From: Aliiroseovarius sp. S1123
GTDB taxonomy: Bacteria; Pseudomonadota; Alphaproteobacteria; Rhodobacterales; Rhodobacteraceae
Length of the DNA stretch: 64,000 nucleotides
Assembly (NCBI RefSeq): GCF_023015885.1
Contig: NZ_JALKBE010000002.1
Coordinates: 558,001 to 622,000, forward strand
Direction: 5' to 3'
The notes under the pieces: model-generated
Seen by the model: the letters and a program-made list of their open reading frames with translations, nothing else
What the model was told of the DNA's origin: nothing
Databases searched by the model: none
Shown here: one piece after another, positions 26,240-36,024 of the stretch
Position numbering within the stretch: position 1 is the first letter of the stretch
Layout of the letters: every line of letters begins with the position of its first letter
Translations under genes and position numbers: made by a program

Positions 26240-27778
26240 ATGACAACAAGAACTTCGCGCCGCGCAGGTGGCCGTCAGGCCCGCCAAGCCCTTCGCGCAG
26301 CCCCTTTGGCCAAAGATTCGCGCCCCGTACGCGCAGGACTTGAAGGCGGCGCATACAAGCCCCTTACCCCGGAAGGCATGGAGCGCATTCACCAAGCAGC
26401 CCTTGACGCATTGGAGCAGATCGGTCTGGCCGACGCCCCTCCGTCTGGCGTCGAGATCATGACAAAAGCCGGCGCCATTCTGGGCGATGACGGACGTCTA
26501 CGCTTCCCCCGCGCCTTGGTCGAGGACATGCTGGCGAAGGCCGCCAAGGACCTCACCCTGTGCGCACGCGATCCGCAGCACGATCTGAACCTTGCAGGCA
26601 CGCGCGTCCATTATGGTACCGCTGGCGCAGCCGTGCATATGGTCGACGTGGACGGGCGCGAATACCGCGACAGCACCGTGCAAGACCTGCATGACGCCGC
26701 GCGGATCGTGGACCAACTGGACAACATCCACTTTCTGCAGCGCCCTATGGTGTGCCGCGACATCCCCGACAACCGCGAGATGGACCTGAACTCGATCTAT
26801 GCCAGTGTGACAGGGACCAAGAAACACATCGGTGTGTCTTTCACCGAGCCGGATTTCGTCGATGACGGGATCGAGCTTCTGCACATGATGGCGGGGGGCG
26901 AAGACAAGTGGCGCGCACGTCCTTTCGTGTCGAACTCGAACTGTTTTGTCGTGCCGCCGATGAAGTTCGCCACCGAAAGCTGCCAGGTGATGGAGAAGGT
27001 CATTGCCGCGGGCATGCCAGTTCTGCTGTTGTCGGCGGGCATGGCCACCGCCACCGCCCCGCCCACGTTGGCAGGCACGATCGTTCAAGCCGTGGCAGAG
27101 TGTCTGGCGGGCGTGGTCTATGTGAACGCGATCAAACCGGGCCATCCGGCGATCTTCGGCACTTGGCCTTTCGTGGTCGATCTGCGGTCTGGCGCTATGT
27201 CGGGCGGATCGGGCGAGCAGGCTTTGCTTACCGCAGGCTGCTCGCAGATGCACCAGTTCTATGGGCTTCCAGGCGGCGCTGCGGCGGGGTTCTCGGATTC
27301 GAAACTGCCCGATATGCAAGCCGGGTGGGAGCAGATGTGCTCGAACGTGATGGCGGGCCTGTCTGGTTTGAACATGGTGTACGAGGCTGCAGGCATGCAT
27401 GCGTCCCTTCTGGGCTTCTGCCATGAAAGCCTGATCCTTGGGAACGATATTATCGGACAAGCCTTGCGCTGTGTGCGCGGGATCGAGGTGACCGAGGATG
27501 CAGTCAGTCTGGACATGATGCGGTCGGTCTGTCTGGGCGGTCCGGGGCATTATCTGGGCGAGGATCAGACGCTGAACCTGATGCAGACGGAATATGCCTA
27601 TCCAACCCTAGGCGACCGCACGTCGCCCAAGGAATGGGCCGAGGTTGGAAAGCCTGATCTGGTGCAGGCGGCCAAGGCGCGGAAAGAGGCCATTCTGGCC
27701 GAACGCTCGCGCGCGCATCTGGATCCGGTTGTGGATGCGGCGATCCGCGCGCGGTTCAACATCCACCTGCACAAGTAA
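26240..27778 (+). CDS. Trimethylamine methyltransferase (MttB) family, non-pyrrolysine
   Basis: The 512-residue protein belongs to the MttB superfamily of corrinoid-dependent methyltransferases; family stretches include FVSNSNCFVVPPMKFATESC, FGTWPFVVDLRSGAMSGGSG and HESLILGNDIIGQALRCVRG. The frame is uninterrupted, so no amber-encoded pyrrolysine is used; such homologues can demethylate quaternary amines such as glycine betaine and pass methyl to a corrinoid protein. No corrinoid-protein gene is adjacent. The N-terminus is basic (RTSRRAGGRQARQALR). The true substrate is unknown. Confidence 0.85.
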   Translation: MTTRTSRRAGGRQARQALRAAPLAKDSRPVRAGLEGGAYKPLTPEGMERIHQAALDALEQIGLADAPPSGVEIMTKAGAILGDDGRLRFPRALVEDMLAKAAKDLTLCARDPQHDLNLAGTRVHYGTAGAAVHMVDVDGREYRDSTVQDLHDAARIVDQLDNIHFLQRPMVCRDIPDNREMDLNSIYASVTGTKKHIGVSFTEPDFVDDGIELLHMMAGGEDKWRARPFVSNSNCFVVPPMKFATESCQVMEKVIAAGMPVLLLSAGMATATAPPTLAGTIVQAVAECLAGVVYVNAIKPGHPAIFGTWPFVVDLRSGAMSGGSGEQALLTAGCSQMHQFYGLPGGAAAGFSDSKLPDMQAGWEQMCSNVMAGLSGLNMVYEAAGMHASLLGFCHESLILGNDIIGQALRCVRGIEVTEDAVSLDMMRSVCLGGPGHYLGEDQTLNLMQTEYAYPTLGDRTSPKEWAEVGKPDLVQAAKARKEAILAERSRAHLDPVVDAAIRARFNIHLHK

Positions 27779-27790
27779 GAAAGATCAGGA

Positions 27791-27842
27791 CCGGGGGTTT
27801 TGCACCCCCGGACCCCCGCAGGATATTTCTGGCAAGAAAATG
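27791..27842 (+). repeat. 3'-end interspersed element, copy 5
   Basis: CCGGGGG-N7-CCCCCGG (27791-27811) lies 12 bases beyond the MttB-like stop, directly followed by the core CCCCCGCAGGATATTTCTGG continuing CAAGAAAATG (27813-27842). It is in sense orientation behind the MttB-like gene and touches the uup stop codon of the opposite strand. Confidence 0.75.
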
Positions 27843-27844
27843 CG

Positions 27845-29665
27845 TTAGCTGGCGGCTTCGGCTTTTTCCTCGAGCTCGAGCCATTCTTCCTCGGCGGCGG
27901 CAAGTTTCAGTTGCCGCTCGGCCAACCCTTCCGAGGCCTTCTTGAACTTCACTGGTTCTTTCGAAAACAGGTCCGGGTCCATCAGGAACTCTTCCAGTTT
28001 AGCGATCTCGGCCATCAAGCGGTCGATTTCGCCGGGAAGCGAATCCAGCCGGTGTTTTTCGGTGAAGCTGAGCCCCCCGGCGGCGGTCTTTTCCTTGGGC
28101 TTGTCTTTCGGGACGGTCTTGGGTTTTTCGGACTTCTTGGCTGCTGGGACGTCATCTTCCTGACGTTGCGCCCGGTAGTCTGACCAACCGCCAGCATAGG
28201 CGGTGGCAATTCCATTGCCTTCCATGGCAATCGTGCGCTCGGCCACGCGGTCCAGAAAATCACGGTCGTGGCTAACGACCAGAACGGTGCCGTCAAAGCC
28301 CGAGATCAGCTCTTGCAGCAGGTCCAGTGTTTCCACATCCAGATCGTTGGTCGGTTCGTCCAGCACCAGAAGGTTGGATTGCCGCGCCATGATGCGGGCA
28401 AGGATCAGGCGGGCTTTTTCACCGCCGGATAGCGAGCGTACCGGTGCGCGGGCCTGCTCGTCTGAAAAGAGGAATTCTTTCAGATAGCCAACCACGTGCT
28501 TCGGGTTGCCACGCACCATCACCTGATCGGATTTGCCCGAGATACTCATCTCTGGGTCCGAGGTCAGGTTCTCCCACAAGCTGGCGTTTTCATCCAAGGT
28601 CGAGCGGTTCTGGTCAAAGACCGCCATCTCGAGCCCGGTGCCGTGGGTCACACTGCCCGTATCAGGGTCTTCCTGCCCGGTCAGCATTTTCAGAAGCGTG
28701 GTTTTGCCCGCGCCGTTGGGACCGACAAGGGCAATGGTCTCGCCGCGCATGACGCGTAGATCGAAAGGTTTCAGGATTACTTTGTCGCCATAGGTTTTCG
28801 AGATCCCCTTGGCTTCGATCACCTTGCGGCCAGATTTCGGCCCAGCCTCGAGCGCCATTTCGGCGGCGCCCTGCCGTTTGATCTGCGATGCACGTTCGTC
28901 TTTCAGTGCATGCAAAGCCCGCAGGCGGCCTTGGTTGCGTTTGCGCCGGGCTGAGATTCCTTCGACGGCCCAGCGGGCCTCGGATTTGATTTTTCGGTTC
29001 AGCTTGTGGCGGTTCTGGTCCTCTTCTTCCCAGACCTTGTCGCGCCACGCTTCAAAGTTCTCGAAGCCTTTCTCCTGACGACGCACCTGCCCCCGGTCGA
29101 CCCAAAGCGTCGCGCGGGTCAGCGCGCGCAGGAAAGCGCGGTCGTGGCTGATCAGAACAAAGCCCGCGCGGGTTTGTTTCAGCTCGTTTTCAAGCCATTC
29201 GATGGCCTGAATGTCCAAGTGGTTGGTGGGTTCGTCCAAGAGCATCAGTTCGGGCGCTTCAGCCAGCAGCTTGGCAAGTGCGGCGCGGCGACGCTCCCCG
29301 CCCGAGGCGGTGGCGACCGGCGTATCGAGCTTCATCTTCAGCCCTTCGGCCACGCGCTCGACCAGATAGTCATGTCCCGGCTCAAGGCCCGAGGCGGCGA
29401 ATTCACCCAGTGTCTCAAAGGCGGACAGGTCCGGGTGCTGGTCCATATAGCCCACGGTGACGCCCGGCGACAGAACGCGGGTACCAGTGTCGGGCTCGAC
29501 CATGCCGGCCATCATCTTCATTAGGGTCGATTTGCCCGACCCGTTGCGCCCGACCAGCGCCACGCGATCGCCGGGCTGCACCACCAGGTCCAGACCATCA
29601 AAGATAGGGTCGCCGCCGAATGTCAGGGCGATATCGTTCATTTGCAAAAGGGGTATACGTGCCAT
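27845..29665 (-). CDS. uup: ABC-F family ATPase Uup
   Basis: The 606-residue protein has two ABC ATPase cassettes without membrane domains: Walker A motifs VGRNGSGKSTLMKMM and VGPNGAGKTTLLKML, and signature motifs ASGGERRRAALAKLL and LSGGEKARLILARIM, each with a Walker B LLDEPTNHLD or VLDEPTNDLD. An inter-domain linker and a C-terminal lysine-rich coiled-coil tail (about residues 520-606) identify the Uup subgroup, which binds ribosomes or branched DNA intermediates. Confidence 0.93.
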   Translation of the reverse strand: MARIPLLQMNDIALTFGGDPIFDGLDLVVQPGDRVALVGRNGSGKSTLMKMMAGMVEPDTGTRVLSPGVTVGYMDQHPDLSAFETLGEFAASGLEPGHDYLVERVAEGLKMKLDTPVATASGGERRRAALAKLLAEAPELMLLDEPTNHLDIQAIEWLENELKQTRAGFVLISHDRAFLRALTRATLWVDRGQVRRQEKGFENFEAWRDKVWEEEDQNRHKLNRKIKSEARWAVEGISARRKRNQGRLRALHALKDERASQIKRQGAAEMALEAGPKSGRKVIEAKGISKTYGDKVILKPFDLRVMRGETIALVGPNGAGKTTLLKMLTGQEDPDTGSVTHGTGLEMAVFDQNRSTLDENASLWENLTSDPEMSISGKSDQVMVRGNPKHVVGYLKEFLFSDEQARAPVRSLSGGEKARLILARIMARQSNLLVLDEPTNDLDVETLDLLQELISGFDGTVLVVSHDRDFLDRVAERTIAMEGNGIATAYAGGWSDYRAQRQEDDVPAAKKSEKPKTVPKDKPKEKTAAGGLSFTEKHRLDSLPGEIDRLMAEIAKLEEFLMDPDLFSKEPVKFKKASEGLAERQLKLAAAEEEWLELEEKAEAAS

Positions 29666-29696
29666 AGGGCCGGGTTACGGTCTTGGGCGTGCCGGG

Positions 29697-30437
29697 TCAA
29701 GCGGGCGCAGCCACCGCGCGCAAAAGACGTGCTCGGGCGGGCGGGACCGAGGCGATCTCGACCCCAGTAAAGACGTGCAGCGTGTTCAGGTCGTGATCGA
29801 CCACCGCATGGTCAGACACCCAGCCGCCCATCATAAGATAGGTGCGCAGAAGCGGCGGCAGGCCCAGCATGGCACGTTTGGCGTCAGGGGCGCGGCGCAA
29901 CCGTTGCGCAAAACGAAACACCTTGGGCGCCTTGACGCGCGGAAGCCAACGCTTGGGGGCGATGTGGCGATCCCGAAGCAGCGCGAACGTGTCCAGATAG
30001 CGCGCCTCGTCCGTGCCGTGAAACGACGAACAGCCGAACAACAGGCCGATATTTTCCTGATCCACATAACGTGTCATCGCCCCCCAGGCGACGCGCAGGA
30101 TATCTGCTCCGTCCGTGGCCTCGGGATCGATACAGAAGCGGCCCATCTCGATCATCGGGTTGGTATAGTTGCTCAGCGCTGACAGCTCGTAAAACTGCGC
30201 GGAATAGCTGTCGCCAATTGAGCTTCCGTTCTGAAAGGGCATCAAGCGAAAGCAGGCGACGAGGCTCCTGGTGGCGACTTCCTCGACCAGCATGTGATGG
30301 CAAATATCATCAAAGGGATCGGCGTCCAGCCCCTCGCCGCCGCGAAAGCACCGATGGCGCAACGCTTGGGCGGCCACAATATCAGCCTGAGTATCGCCAA
30401 ACCGCGCGTGATAGCGGGGTGTCGTCCTAATCGGCAT
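29697..30437 (-). CDS. olsB: Ornithine-acyl-ACP N-acyltransferase
   Basis: OlsB makes lyso-ornithine lipid from ornithine and 3-hydroxyacyl-ACP, the first step of ornithine-lipid synthesis. The 246-residue GNAT-fold protein has ADIVAAQALRHRCFRGGEGL, DPFDDICHHMLVEE, MIEMGRFCIDPEATDGADIL and LFGCSSFHGTDEARYLDTFA, all typical of OlsB. A GGAGG site sits six bases before the chosen ATG. The usual partner olsA (1-acyltransferase) is not adjacent; uup lies downstream and bamE upstream. Confidence 0.87.
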   Translation of the reverse strand: MPIRTTPRYHARFGDTQADIVAAQALRHRCFRGGEGLDADPFDDICHHMLVEEVATRSLVACFRLMPFQNGSSIGDSYSAQFYELSALSNYTNPMIEMGRFCIDPEATDGADILRVAWGAMTRYVDQENIGLLFGCSSFHGTDEARYLDTFALLRDRHIAPKRWLPRVKAPKVFRFAQRLRRAPDAKRAMLGLPPLLRTYLMMGGWVSDHAVVDHDLNTLHVFTGVEIASVPPARARLLRAVAAPA

Positions 30438-30563
30438 CTGGTGCCTCCGCTTGGTTCGTGCGAATGCCTTTGCATTCATATGCGCATGCGCCCTTGTTCC
30501 ATCAAGTTATGACAGGCAAATGACGTCACGAAAGCGAAAGCTGCGTGCCCTGCCCTAGAAACG

Positions 30564-30588
30564 AAAAAGGCGCCGGAGGACCGACGCC
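30564..30588 (-). terminator. Rho-independent terminator behind bamE
   Basis: On the minus strand GGCGTCGG-TCC-TCCGGCGCC is followed by five T. It lies 24 bases past the bamE stop codon and separates it from olsB. Confidence 0.75.
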
Positions 30589-30611
30589 AATTTACCAGAT
30601 ATCAGGCCGGG

Positions 30612-31082
30612 TTAGCCGCCAAACTGTTCCGCCACATTGATTCGGCCGAACGATCCAAAGAGCTGACGCAGGAAGCTAACGCCTTTGATGTTGCTTGCGG
30701 TCACGCGGCGCTCAAGCACGACGACGCGTCCGTCTTCCAAGCCGAACCGCTCGATATTCTCGACGCGTCCTTTGCCGTCGAAGCTGATCGCCAGAACTTC
30801 GCGGTCGATCTCTTTCGGAGCGTTATAAAGATAGTGCTCAAACCGCGAGCGCACAAAGTAATAGCCGCTATCGGACAAAAGGCCCTGCGTTCCTGGCTTA
30901 CCAATCGCCTCGGTCACAGTTTCACGGGTATCTTTGCCAACCACCAAAAGATCCACATCTTCTTTCACCGGCATATAGCCGTGATTGCGATAAGTCGCAG
31001 AACAGGCCGTCAAGGCGATGGCAAGCGTGATTGCGGCGACAGCTTGGCCCACGCGTTTCACCCTATCGGAAAGATAAGACAT
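30612..31082 (-). CDS. bamE: Outer-membrane assembly lipoprotein BamE
   Basis: The 156-residue protein has a lipoprotein signal (VGQAVAAITLAIALTACSAT; lipobox LTAC) and the SmpA/OmlA fold: GYMPVKEDVDLLVVGKDTRE, VTEAIGKPGTQGLLSDSGYYF and FDGKGRVENIERFGLEDGR. BamE stabilises BamD in the BAM complex that folds outer-membrane beta-barrels. It is divergent from the DUF177 gene, sharing a 145-base upstream region. Confidence 0.9.
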   Translation of the reverse strand: MSYLSDRVKRVGQAVAAITLAIALTACSATYRNHGYMPVKEDVDLLVVGKDTRETVTEAIGKPGTQGLLSDSGYYFVRSRFEHYLYNAPKEIDREVLAISFDGKGRVENIERFGLEDGRVVVLERRVTASNIKGVSFLRQLFGSFGRINVAEQFGG

Positions 31083-31226
31083 ATGCTCCCCTTGCGTTCT
31101 TCCCATGCTTCTGGGTATCGGCTTATCTCAGGAACGGCTTTGGTTCAAGAAACGAAACCGATCTTGTATCCCGGTGGTGGGGAATCCCACCATATGCCGA
31201 TCGCACCAACGTTAGGAGACATCGCC

Positions 31227-31823
31227 ATGAGCACCGATATGCCCAAGACTGGCCAAGACGCGCCCGTGTATCAGCACGTCCTGCGCGTGGCTGATCTGTC
31301 GACCAGCGCCGAGACCTCGTTCGAGCTGATACCGACGGCGGCAGAGTGCAAAGCCATCGCTGCGGATCTGGGGCTGCCAGCCCTGCGAAAGGTACGGTTC
31401 AAGGGCACACTAATTGCGCGCGGCAAGAGAGACTGGCAGCTGAAGGCCCAACTGGGTGCAACCGTGGTGCAGGACTGTGTTGTGACGCTGAATCCCGTCA
31501 CTACGCGGATTGAAGAACCCGTCAGCCGCCGTTGGGTGCGCGATCTGCCCGAGCTTGAGGCCGGGGACGAGGTCGAAATGCCGGATGATGAAACGCTAGA
31601 GCAACTCGGGTCCGAGATTGATCTGGGCGAAGTGATGACCGAATCCCTCGCGCTGGCATTGCCGCTGTTTCCGCGTGCCGACGGGGCCGAACTGGATCAA
31701 ACCAACTTTGCCGCCCCCGGTGTTGCCCCGATGCGCGACGAAGATGCGCGGCCTTTTGCGGGCCTGTCTGCCCTGCGCGACCAACTGGCGGGGAAAACCG
31801 AGTCAGAAGACGACGCCGAATAA
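31227..31823 (+). CDS. DUF177 (YceD) family protein
   Basis: The 198-residue protein has the DUF177 core LPALRKVRFKGTLIARGKRD followed by QDCVVTLNPVTTRIEEPVSR, where the single Cys corresponds to the family CxVTL motif, then acidic segments (DDETLEQLGSEIDLGEVMTE). YceD is a 23S rRNA accumulation protein typically encoded next to rpmF, as here (245 bases upstream of rpmF). TTAGGAGAC precedes the chosen ATG. Confidence 0.88.
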   Translation: MSTDMPKTGQDAPVYQHVLRVADLSTSAETSFELIPTAAECKAIAADLGLPALRKVRFKGTLIARGKRDWQLKAQLGATVVQDCVVTLNPVTTRIEEPVSRRWVRDLPELEAGDEVEMPDDETLEQLGSEIDLGEVMTESLALALPLFPRADGAELDQTNFAAPGVAPMRDEDARPFAGLSALRDQLAGKTESEDDAE

Positions 31824-32067
31824 GCCATTTGGGGCCGATCACACTGAAACGCGCCTGAAAAACTGAATAATTCGGCGAAATCAACCCAATCGGCACTTGC
31901 ATGAAAGAAGAATCCCAGTATTTTCCCGGCTTCTTCCACAAGATGGGTTGGACAGCGCCCCGCAAACAGCGTATGAGGCGCCAGACTCAGACACGAGGAT
32001 AAGCAGGCTTCCCTGAAGCCTAATGAATTCAACGGGCCATGTGCCCCCAAAATCGAAGGTTGAGACC

Positions 32068-32277
32068 ATGGCCGTCCAACAGAACAAAGTATCCAAGTCG
32101 CGCCGCAACAACCGCCGCGCACATGACGCTCTGGTTGCTGCGAACCCGAACGAATGTTCGAACTGCGGCGAGCTGAAGCGCCCTCACCACGTATGCCCGT
32201 CCTGCGGTCACTATGACGATCGCGAAGTTGTTGCCATGGCCGACGAAATCGACCTGGACGACGAGGACGCAGCGTAA
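32068..32277 (+). CDS. rpmF: 50S ribosomal protein L32
   Basis: L32 is a small basic protein of the large ribosomal subunit. The 69-residue sequence starts [20 protein letters not shown] and keeps a zinc ribbon, [18 protein letters not shown], with all four cysteines, then an acidic tail. It lies upstream of plsX, the usual rpmF-plsX-fabH order, which ties ribosome and lipid synthesis together. Confidence 0.97.
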   Translation: MAVQQNKVSKSRRNNRRAHDALVAANPNECSNCGELKRPHHVCPSCGHYDDREVVAMADEIDLDDEDAA

Positions 32278-32333
32278 GGCACTTGCCCCGCGCGGGTGGG
32301 CATGTCAGAAAATCCCCGAGCATGGGATAAAGA

Positions 32334-33422
32334 ATGACAATGAACACCCCCAAACGCACAATCGTATCGGTCGACGCCATGGGCGGAGATCTTGGACCGG
32401 CAGCCGTTGTTGCCGGTCTTGCGCTGTCTGCAGACAAGAACCCGAATATCGGGTTCATTCTGCATGGCAACAAACCCGAACTGGAAAAACTGGTCGCGCG
32501 GACCAAAGGTCTGGCCGAGGTCTGTGACATTCGTCACGCTGACGAGGTCGTGACGATGGATGCCAAGCCCAGCTTTGTCATGCGCAACGGCCAGAACACC
32601 TCGATGTGGTCGACCATTGACGCGGTGCGCAACGGCGAGGCCGATGTGGCCGTCAGCTGTGGCAACACCGGCGCCCTGATGCTTCTGTCGATGGTGCGCC
32701 TACGCAAACTGCCTGGCGTGAACCGTCCGGCCATTGCCTGCCTCTGGCCCTCGCGCAACCCTGAAGGCTTCAACGTGATGCTGGATGTGGGCGCGGACAT
32801 TCGCGCCGATGACACCGACCTTCTGCAATACGCAATGATGGGCGCATCCTACGCCCGTAACGGATTGGGATTGGAACGCCCCCGGGTCGGCCTTCTGAAT
32901 GTCGGCACCGAGGAACACAAAGGCCGCCCCGAGCTTAAAAGCGCCAATGAACTGATCGCAGAGGCCGCAGAACGCGCCAATATCGACTATGTCGGTTTCA
33001 TAGAAGGCGGCGATATCCCTTCGGACCGCGTGGACGTGATTGTCACTGACGGCTTCACCGGCAACGTCGCCCTGAAAACCGCCGAGGGCACGGCCAGCCT
33101 TGTATCCGGCCTGTTGCGCGATGCGTTCAATGCGACCTTGCTGTCCAAGCTGTCGGCGCTTTTGTCGCTGACCGCTCTGCGGCGTCTCAGCAAACGTGTG
33201 GATCCGCGTCGCAATAATGGCGGCGTGTTCCTTGGCCTGAACGGCACTGTGGTAAAAAGCCATGGATCGGCAGATGCGACAGGCATGTCGGCCGCCATCA
33301 AACTGGCCTTCCGCCTGGCGGAAAGCGGCTTCAATCAGAAGCTTGCTGCGCGGGTTGCATCCGCCGGCACGCCAAGCCAAGATCAAAAAAATCAAAAAAC
33401 GGAAGGTGAGCAGCCAGAATGA
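32334..33422 (+). CDS. plsX: Phosphate acyltransferase PlsX
   Basis: PlsX makes acyl-phosphate from acyl-ACP for phospholipid synthesis. The 362-residue protein has [19 protein letters not shown] near the N-terminus, [60 protein letters not shown] and [20 protein letters not shown]. Its stop overlaps the fabH start by four bases (ATGA). An ATG two codons downstream of the chosen start is also possible. Confidence 0.96.
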   Translation: MTMNTPKRTIVSVDAMGGDLGPAAVVAGLALSADKNPNIGFILHGNKPELEKLVARTKGLAEVCDIRHADEVVTMDAKPSFVMRNGQNTSMWSTIDAVRNGEADVAVSCGNTGALMLLSMVRLRKLPGVNRPAIACLWPSRNPEGFNVMLDVGADIRADDTDLLQYAMMGASYARNGLGLERPRVGLLNVGTEEHKGRPELKSANELIAEAAERANIDYVGFIEGGDIPSDRVDVIVTDGFTGNVALKTAEGTASLVSGLLRDAFNATLLSKLSALLSLTALRRLSKRVDPRRNNGGVFLGLNGTVVKSHGSADATGMSAAIKLAFRLAESGFNQKLAARVASAGTPSQDQKNQKTEGEQPE

Positions 33423-34393
33423 CACTTCGCGCCGTGGTCAAGGGCGTCGGGCACTATCTGCCCGAACGCGTGGTTCCGAACTCGTATTTCGAAGACATTG
33501 TAGACACATCGGACGAATGGATTCGCACCCGGTCAGGGATCGAGCGCCGTCATTTCGCTGCAGAAGACGAAACCACCTCGAAAATGGGGGCAAACGCGGC
33601 GCGTGCAGCCCTTGCTGATGCGGGACTGGAGCCTGATGACATCGACGCCATCGTTCTGGCCACCTCGACCCCGGACCTGACATTCCCATCTGTCGCGACG
33701 ATGGTGCAGAACGAATTGGGCATGACGCGCGGCTTTGGCTTTGACGTTCAGGCTGTCTGCGCGGGCTTTGTTTTCGCCCTGACCAACGCAAACGCACTGA
33801 TCTTATCGGGTCAGGCCAAACGCGTGTTGGTTATCGGGGCCGAGACGTTCTCGCGCATTCTGGACATGAAAGACCGCGCCACCTGCGTGCTGTTCGGCGA
33901 CGGCGCCGGTGCGCTGGTGCTGGAAGCCGAAGAAGGTGCCGGAGAAAACACCGATCGCGGCATTCTGTCAGCGGACCTGAACTCGGACGGACGCCTGCGC
34001 GAGATGCTGTATGTGGATGGCGGTGTGTCGACCACGCAGACCTCTGGCCACCTGCGCATGCAGGGCAACCCGCTGTTTCGTCAGGCGGTCGGCAAACTGG
34101 CGCAAACCGCCGAAACCGCCCTGTCCAAAGTGGGCCTGACCGACGATGACGTGAACTGGATTGTGCCCCATCAGGCCAACATCCGCATCATTCAGGGCAC
34201 CGCCAAGAAGCTAGGCGTCTCGATGGATCGCGTTGTGGTTACCGTTCAAGATCATGGCAACACATCGGCCGCGTCGATCCCGCTGGCCATGTCTGTGGCG
34301 CGTAGCGAGGGCAAAATCAAAGACGGAGATCTTCTGGTTGCAGAAGCCATCGGAGGCGGACTTGCCTGGGGTGCTGTGGTTCTGCGCTGGTAA
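33419..34393 (+). CDS. fabH: 3-oxoacyl-ACP synthase III
   Basis: FabH starts fatty-acid synthesis by condensing acetyl-CoA with malonyl-ACP. The 324-residue thiolase-fold protein has the catalytic triad in [20 protein letters not shown] (Cys), [13 protein letters not shown] (His) and [14 protein letters not shown] (Asn). It is translationally coupled to plsX. Confidence 0.97.
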   Translation: MTLRAVVKGVGHYLPERVVPNSYFEDIVDTSDEWIRTRSGIERRHFAAEDETTSKMGANAARAALADAGLEPDDIDAIVLATSTPDLTFPSVATMVQNELGMTRGFGFDVQAVCAGFVFALTNANALILSGQAKRVLVIGAETFSRILDMKDRATCVLFGDGAGALVLEAEEGAGENTDRGILSADLNSDGRLREMLYVDGGVSTTQTSGHLRMQGNPLFRQAVGKLAQTAETALSKVGLTDDDVNWIVPHQANIRIIQGTAKKLGVSMDRVVVTVQDHGNTSAASIPLAMSVARSEGKIKDGDLLVAEAIGGGLAWGAVVLRW

Positions 34394-34470
34394 AAACGCG
34401 CCCCAGTATGTCATTTTTCCCTAAATTGCGCAGGCAAGCTTCTGCTTTCGCAAGCCATTGATATTGACTC

Positions 34471-34487
34471 GGAATTTCAAAAATTCC
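34471..34487. promoter_or_regulatory. Palindrome upstream of ihfA
   Basis: GGAATTTCAAAAATTCC is a perfect inverted repeat with seven-base arms and a three-base centre. It starts one base after TTGACT (34464-34469), a -35-like box, so it may occupy a promoter spacer and act as an operator. No clear -10 box follows. Confidence 0.35.
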
Positions 34488-34567
34488 ATGCTCCACTTCA
34501 ATAACTGATCATGCCCGGTGCCCATGCACCCATAAAAAGGGCAGAAAAAGCCATTCAGGGGGACAAT

Positions 34568-34870
34568 ATGAGTGAAAAGACTTTGACCCGCATGGACTTA
34601 AGCGAGTCCGTGTTTCGTGAGGTCGGCCTGTCGCGCAACGAAAGCGCGCAACTGGTCGAAAACGTCTTGAACCACATCTCAGACGCGCTGGTGTCTGGTC
34701 AAAGCGTCAAAATCTCGTCATTCGGCACGTTTTCCGTCCGCGATAAAGCGGCGCGCGTTGGCCGTAATCCCAAGACCGGGGAAGAAGTGCCGATCCTGCC
34801 GCGGCGCGTCTTGACCTTCCGCCCCTCGCATCTGATGAAAGATCGCGTTGCGGATGGCAACAAGCGCTGA
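34568..34870 (+). CDS. ihfA: Integration host factor alpha subunit
   Basis: IHF-alpha forms a heterodimer that bends DNA at recombination, replication and promoter sites. The 100-residue protein has the HU/IHF fold: [40 protein letters not shown], and the beta-arm [20 protein letters not shown] with the intercalating Pro region, then [22 protein letters not shown] precedes the ATG. The merR-type gene follows at 52 bases, a common alphaproteobacterial pair. Confidence 0.95.
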   Translation: MSEKTLTRMDLSESVFREVGLSRNESAQLVENVLNHISDALVSGQSVKISSFGTFSVRDKAARVGRNPKTGEEVPILPRRVLTFRPSHLMKDRVADGNKR

Positions 34871-34922
34871 TCGGGGCCTCTGACGGCACCCAAGCGGCAC
34901 AGAGTAGAAGGCAGGCACACCC

Positions 34923-35924
34923 ATGGACAAGAAGTCTCCGGACGCGTTTCGCACAATCAGCGAAGTGGCCGATTGGTTGGGTGTGCCCACGCATGTTCTG
35001 CGCTTCTGGGAAAGCCGTTTTACCCATGTGAAGCCCGTCAAACGCGCCGGAGGGCGGCGGTACTATCGCCCTGCGGATATGGAGCTTCTGGGGGGCATTC
35101 GGAAGTTGCTGCACGAAGACGGCATGACCATTCGCGGCGTCCAGAAACTTCTGCGCGAAAAAGGTGTGAAGCACGTGGCGGCCATGTCGCCACCGTTGGA
35201 CAGCAACGAGATGCGGGCCACGGACGGATCGAATGTCGTTCCGCTGACGCCGCCGTCCAAGGGCGCAGAGGACACCGCTCAGGTCGAACCACAGATCGAT
35301 CATCAGGAGCCCGCCGACGACGCCCCGATGGCTGCGTCGGATGACGCAGCACCAGTTGACGAAACGCCGCCGACTTTGACCGACGCTTCGGATGACGCGC
35401 CTGAGATCGAAGCAGTGCCTGAAGAAACAGCCGAAGACGGCCCATCGGAACCGGATCTGTTCGCCGCCGAATTCCTGCAGGTCGCTGAAAAGATTGAAGA
35501 AACGTCACCCGATCCGGAACCTTCTGCGCCCGAACACCATGTCGAGCCGACCGAGCTGGACGCCGACATTGCCGCGTCGCATCCTGACGAGGACACCCTG
35601 ACCTCTGTCGAGGACGAGGTGACGTTCACTGACGACGACACGGCCGTGGCAGAGGTCGCACAACCTGTAGAACAAGACCCGGTGGCAGAACCTGATCCCG
35701 CCCCCGAAGCCCCTGCCCCCATCGACATCTCGCATGTTGCAGCAGACGTTTCGGATGAGGCCTTCACCACCGCGCCAGACGCTCTGACCAGCGCACGCCT
35801 TCGTGCACTACGCGCCGCAGGCACGTCGTTGCCGGAAGACACCCTGCGAAGCCTGACCGCGCGCCTGTCCGATCTGGCAGCCCGTATGGCCCCTGCCCCG
35901 TCTGACAATGGGCGGGCAGAATGA
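34923..35924 (+). CDS. MerR-family regulator with long acidic tail
   Basis: The 333-residue protein has an N-terminal MerR-type winged HTH ([20 protein letters not shown] then [20 protein letters not shown]) and a second helical part ([20 protein letters not shown]). From about residue 100 to 300 it is very rich in Asp, Glu, Pro and Ala with little predicted structure, and it ends in a short helical segment. The tail carries no metal or drug-binding motif. Its location behind ihfA is conserved in alphaproteobacteria, but the regulon is unknown. Confidence 0.85.
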   Translation: MDKKSPDAFRTISEVADWLGVPTHVLRFWESRFTHVKPVKRAGGRRYYRPADMELLGGIRKLLHEDGMTIRGVQKLLREKGVKHVAAMSPPLDSNEMRATDGSNVVPLTPPSKGAEDTAQVEPQIDHQEPADDAPMAASDDAAPVDETPPTLTDASDDAPEIEAVPEETAEDGPSEPDLFAAEFLQVAEKIEETSPDPEPSAPEHHVEPTELDADIAASHPDEDTLTSVEDEVTFTDDDTAVAEVAQPVEQDPVAEPDPAPEAPAPIDISHVAADVSDEAFTTAPDALTSARLRALRAAGTSLPEDTLRSLTARLSDLAARMAPAPSDNGRAE

Positions 35925-36024
35925 CCCCGCAAAAGGCTTGGGCAACTTCATTGGAAAGAATGCGCATTTTCCGCGCTTTTCCCGCTTGCCCTGCCCGTGA
36001 AAATCACTATGTAAGGGCCTCAGT

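Noticed and set aside
31901-32002. 33-codon frame (MKEESQYFPGFFHKMGWTAP ...) between the DUF177 and rpmF genes
   Set aside because: No ribosome site, ordinary chance length and a basic composition; not enough to call a gene.
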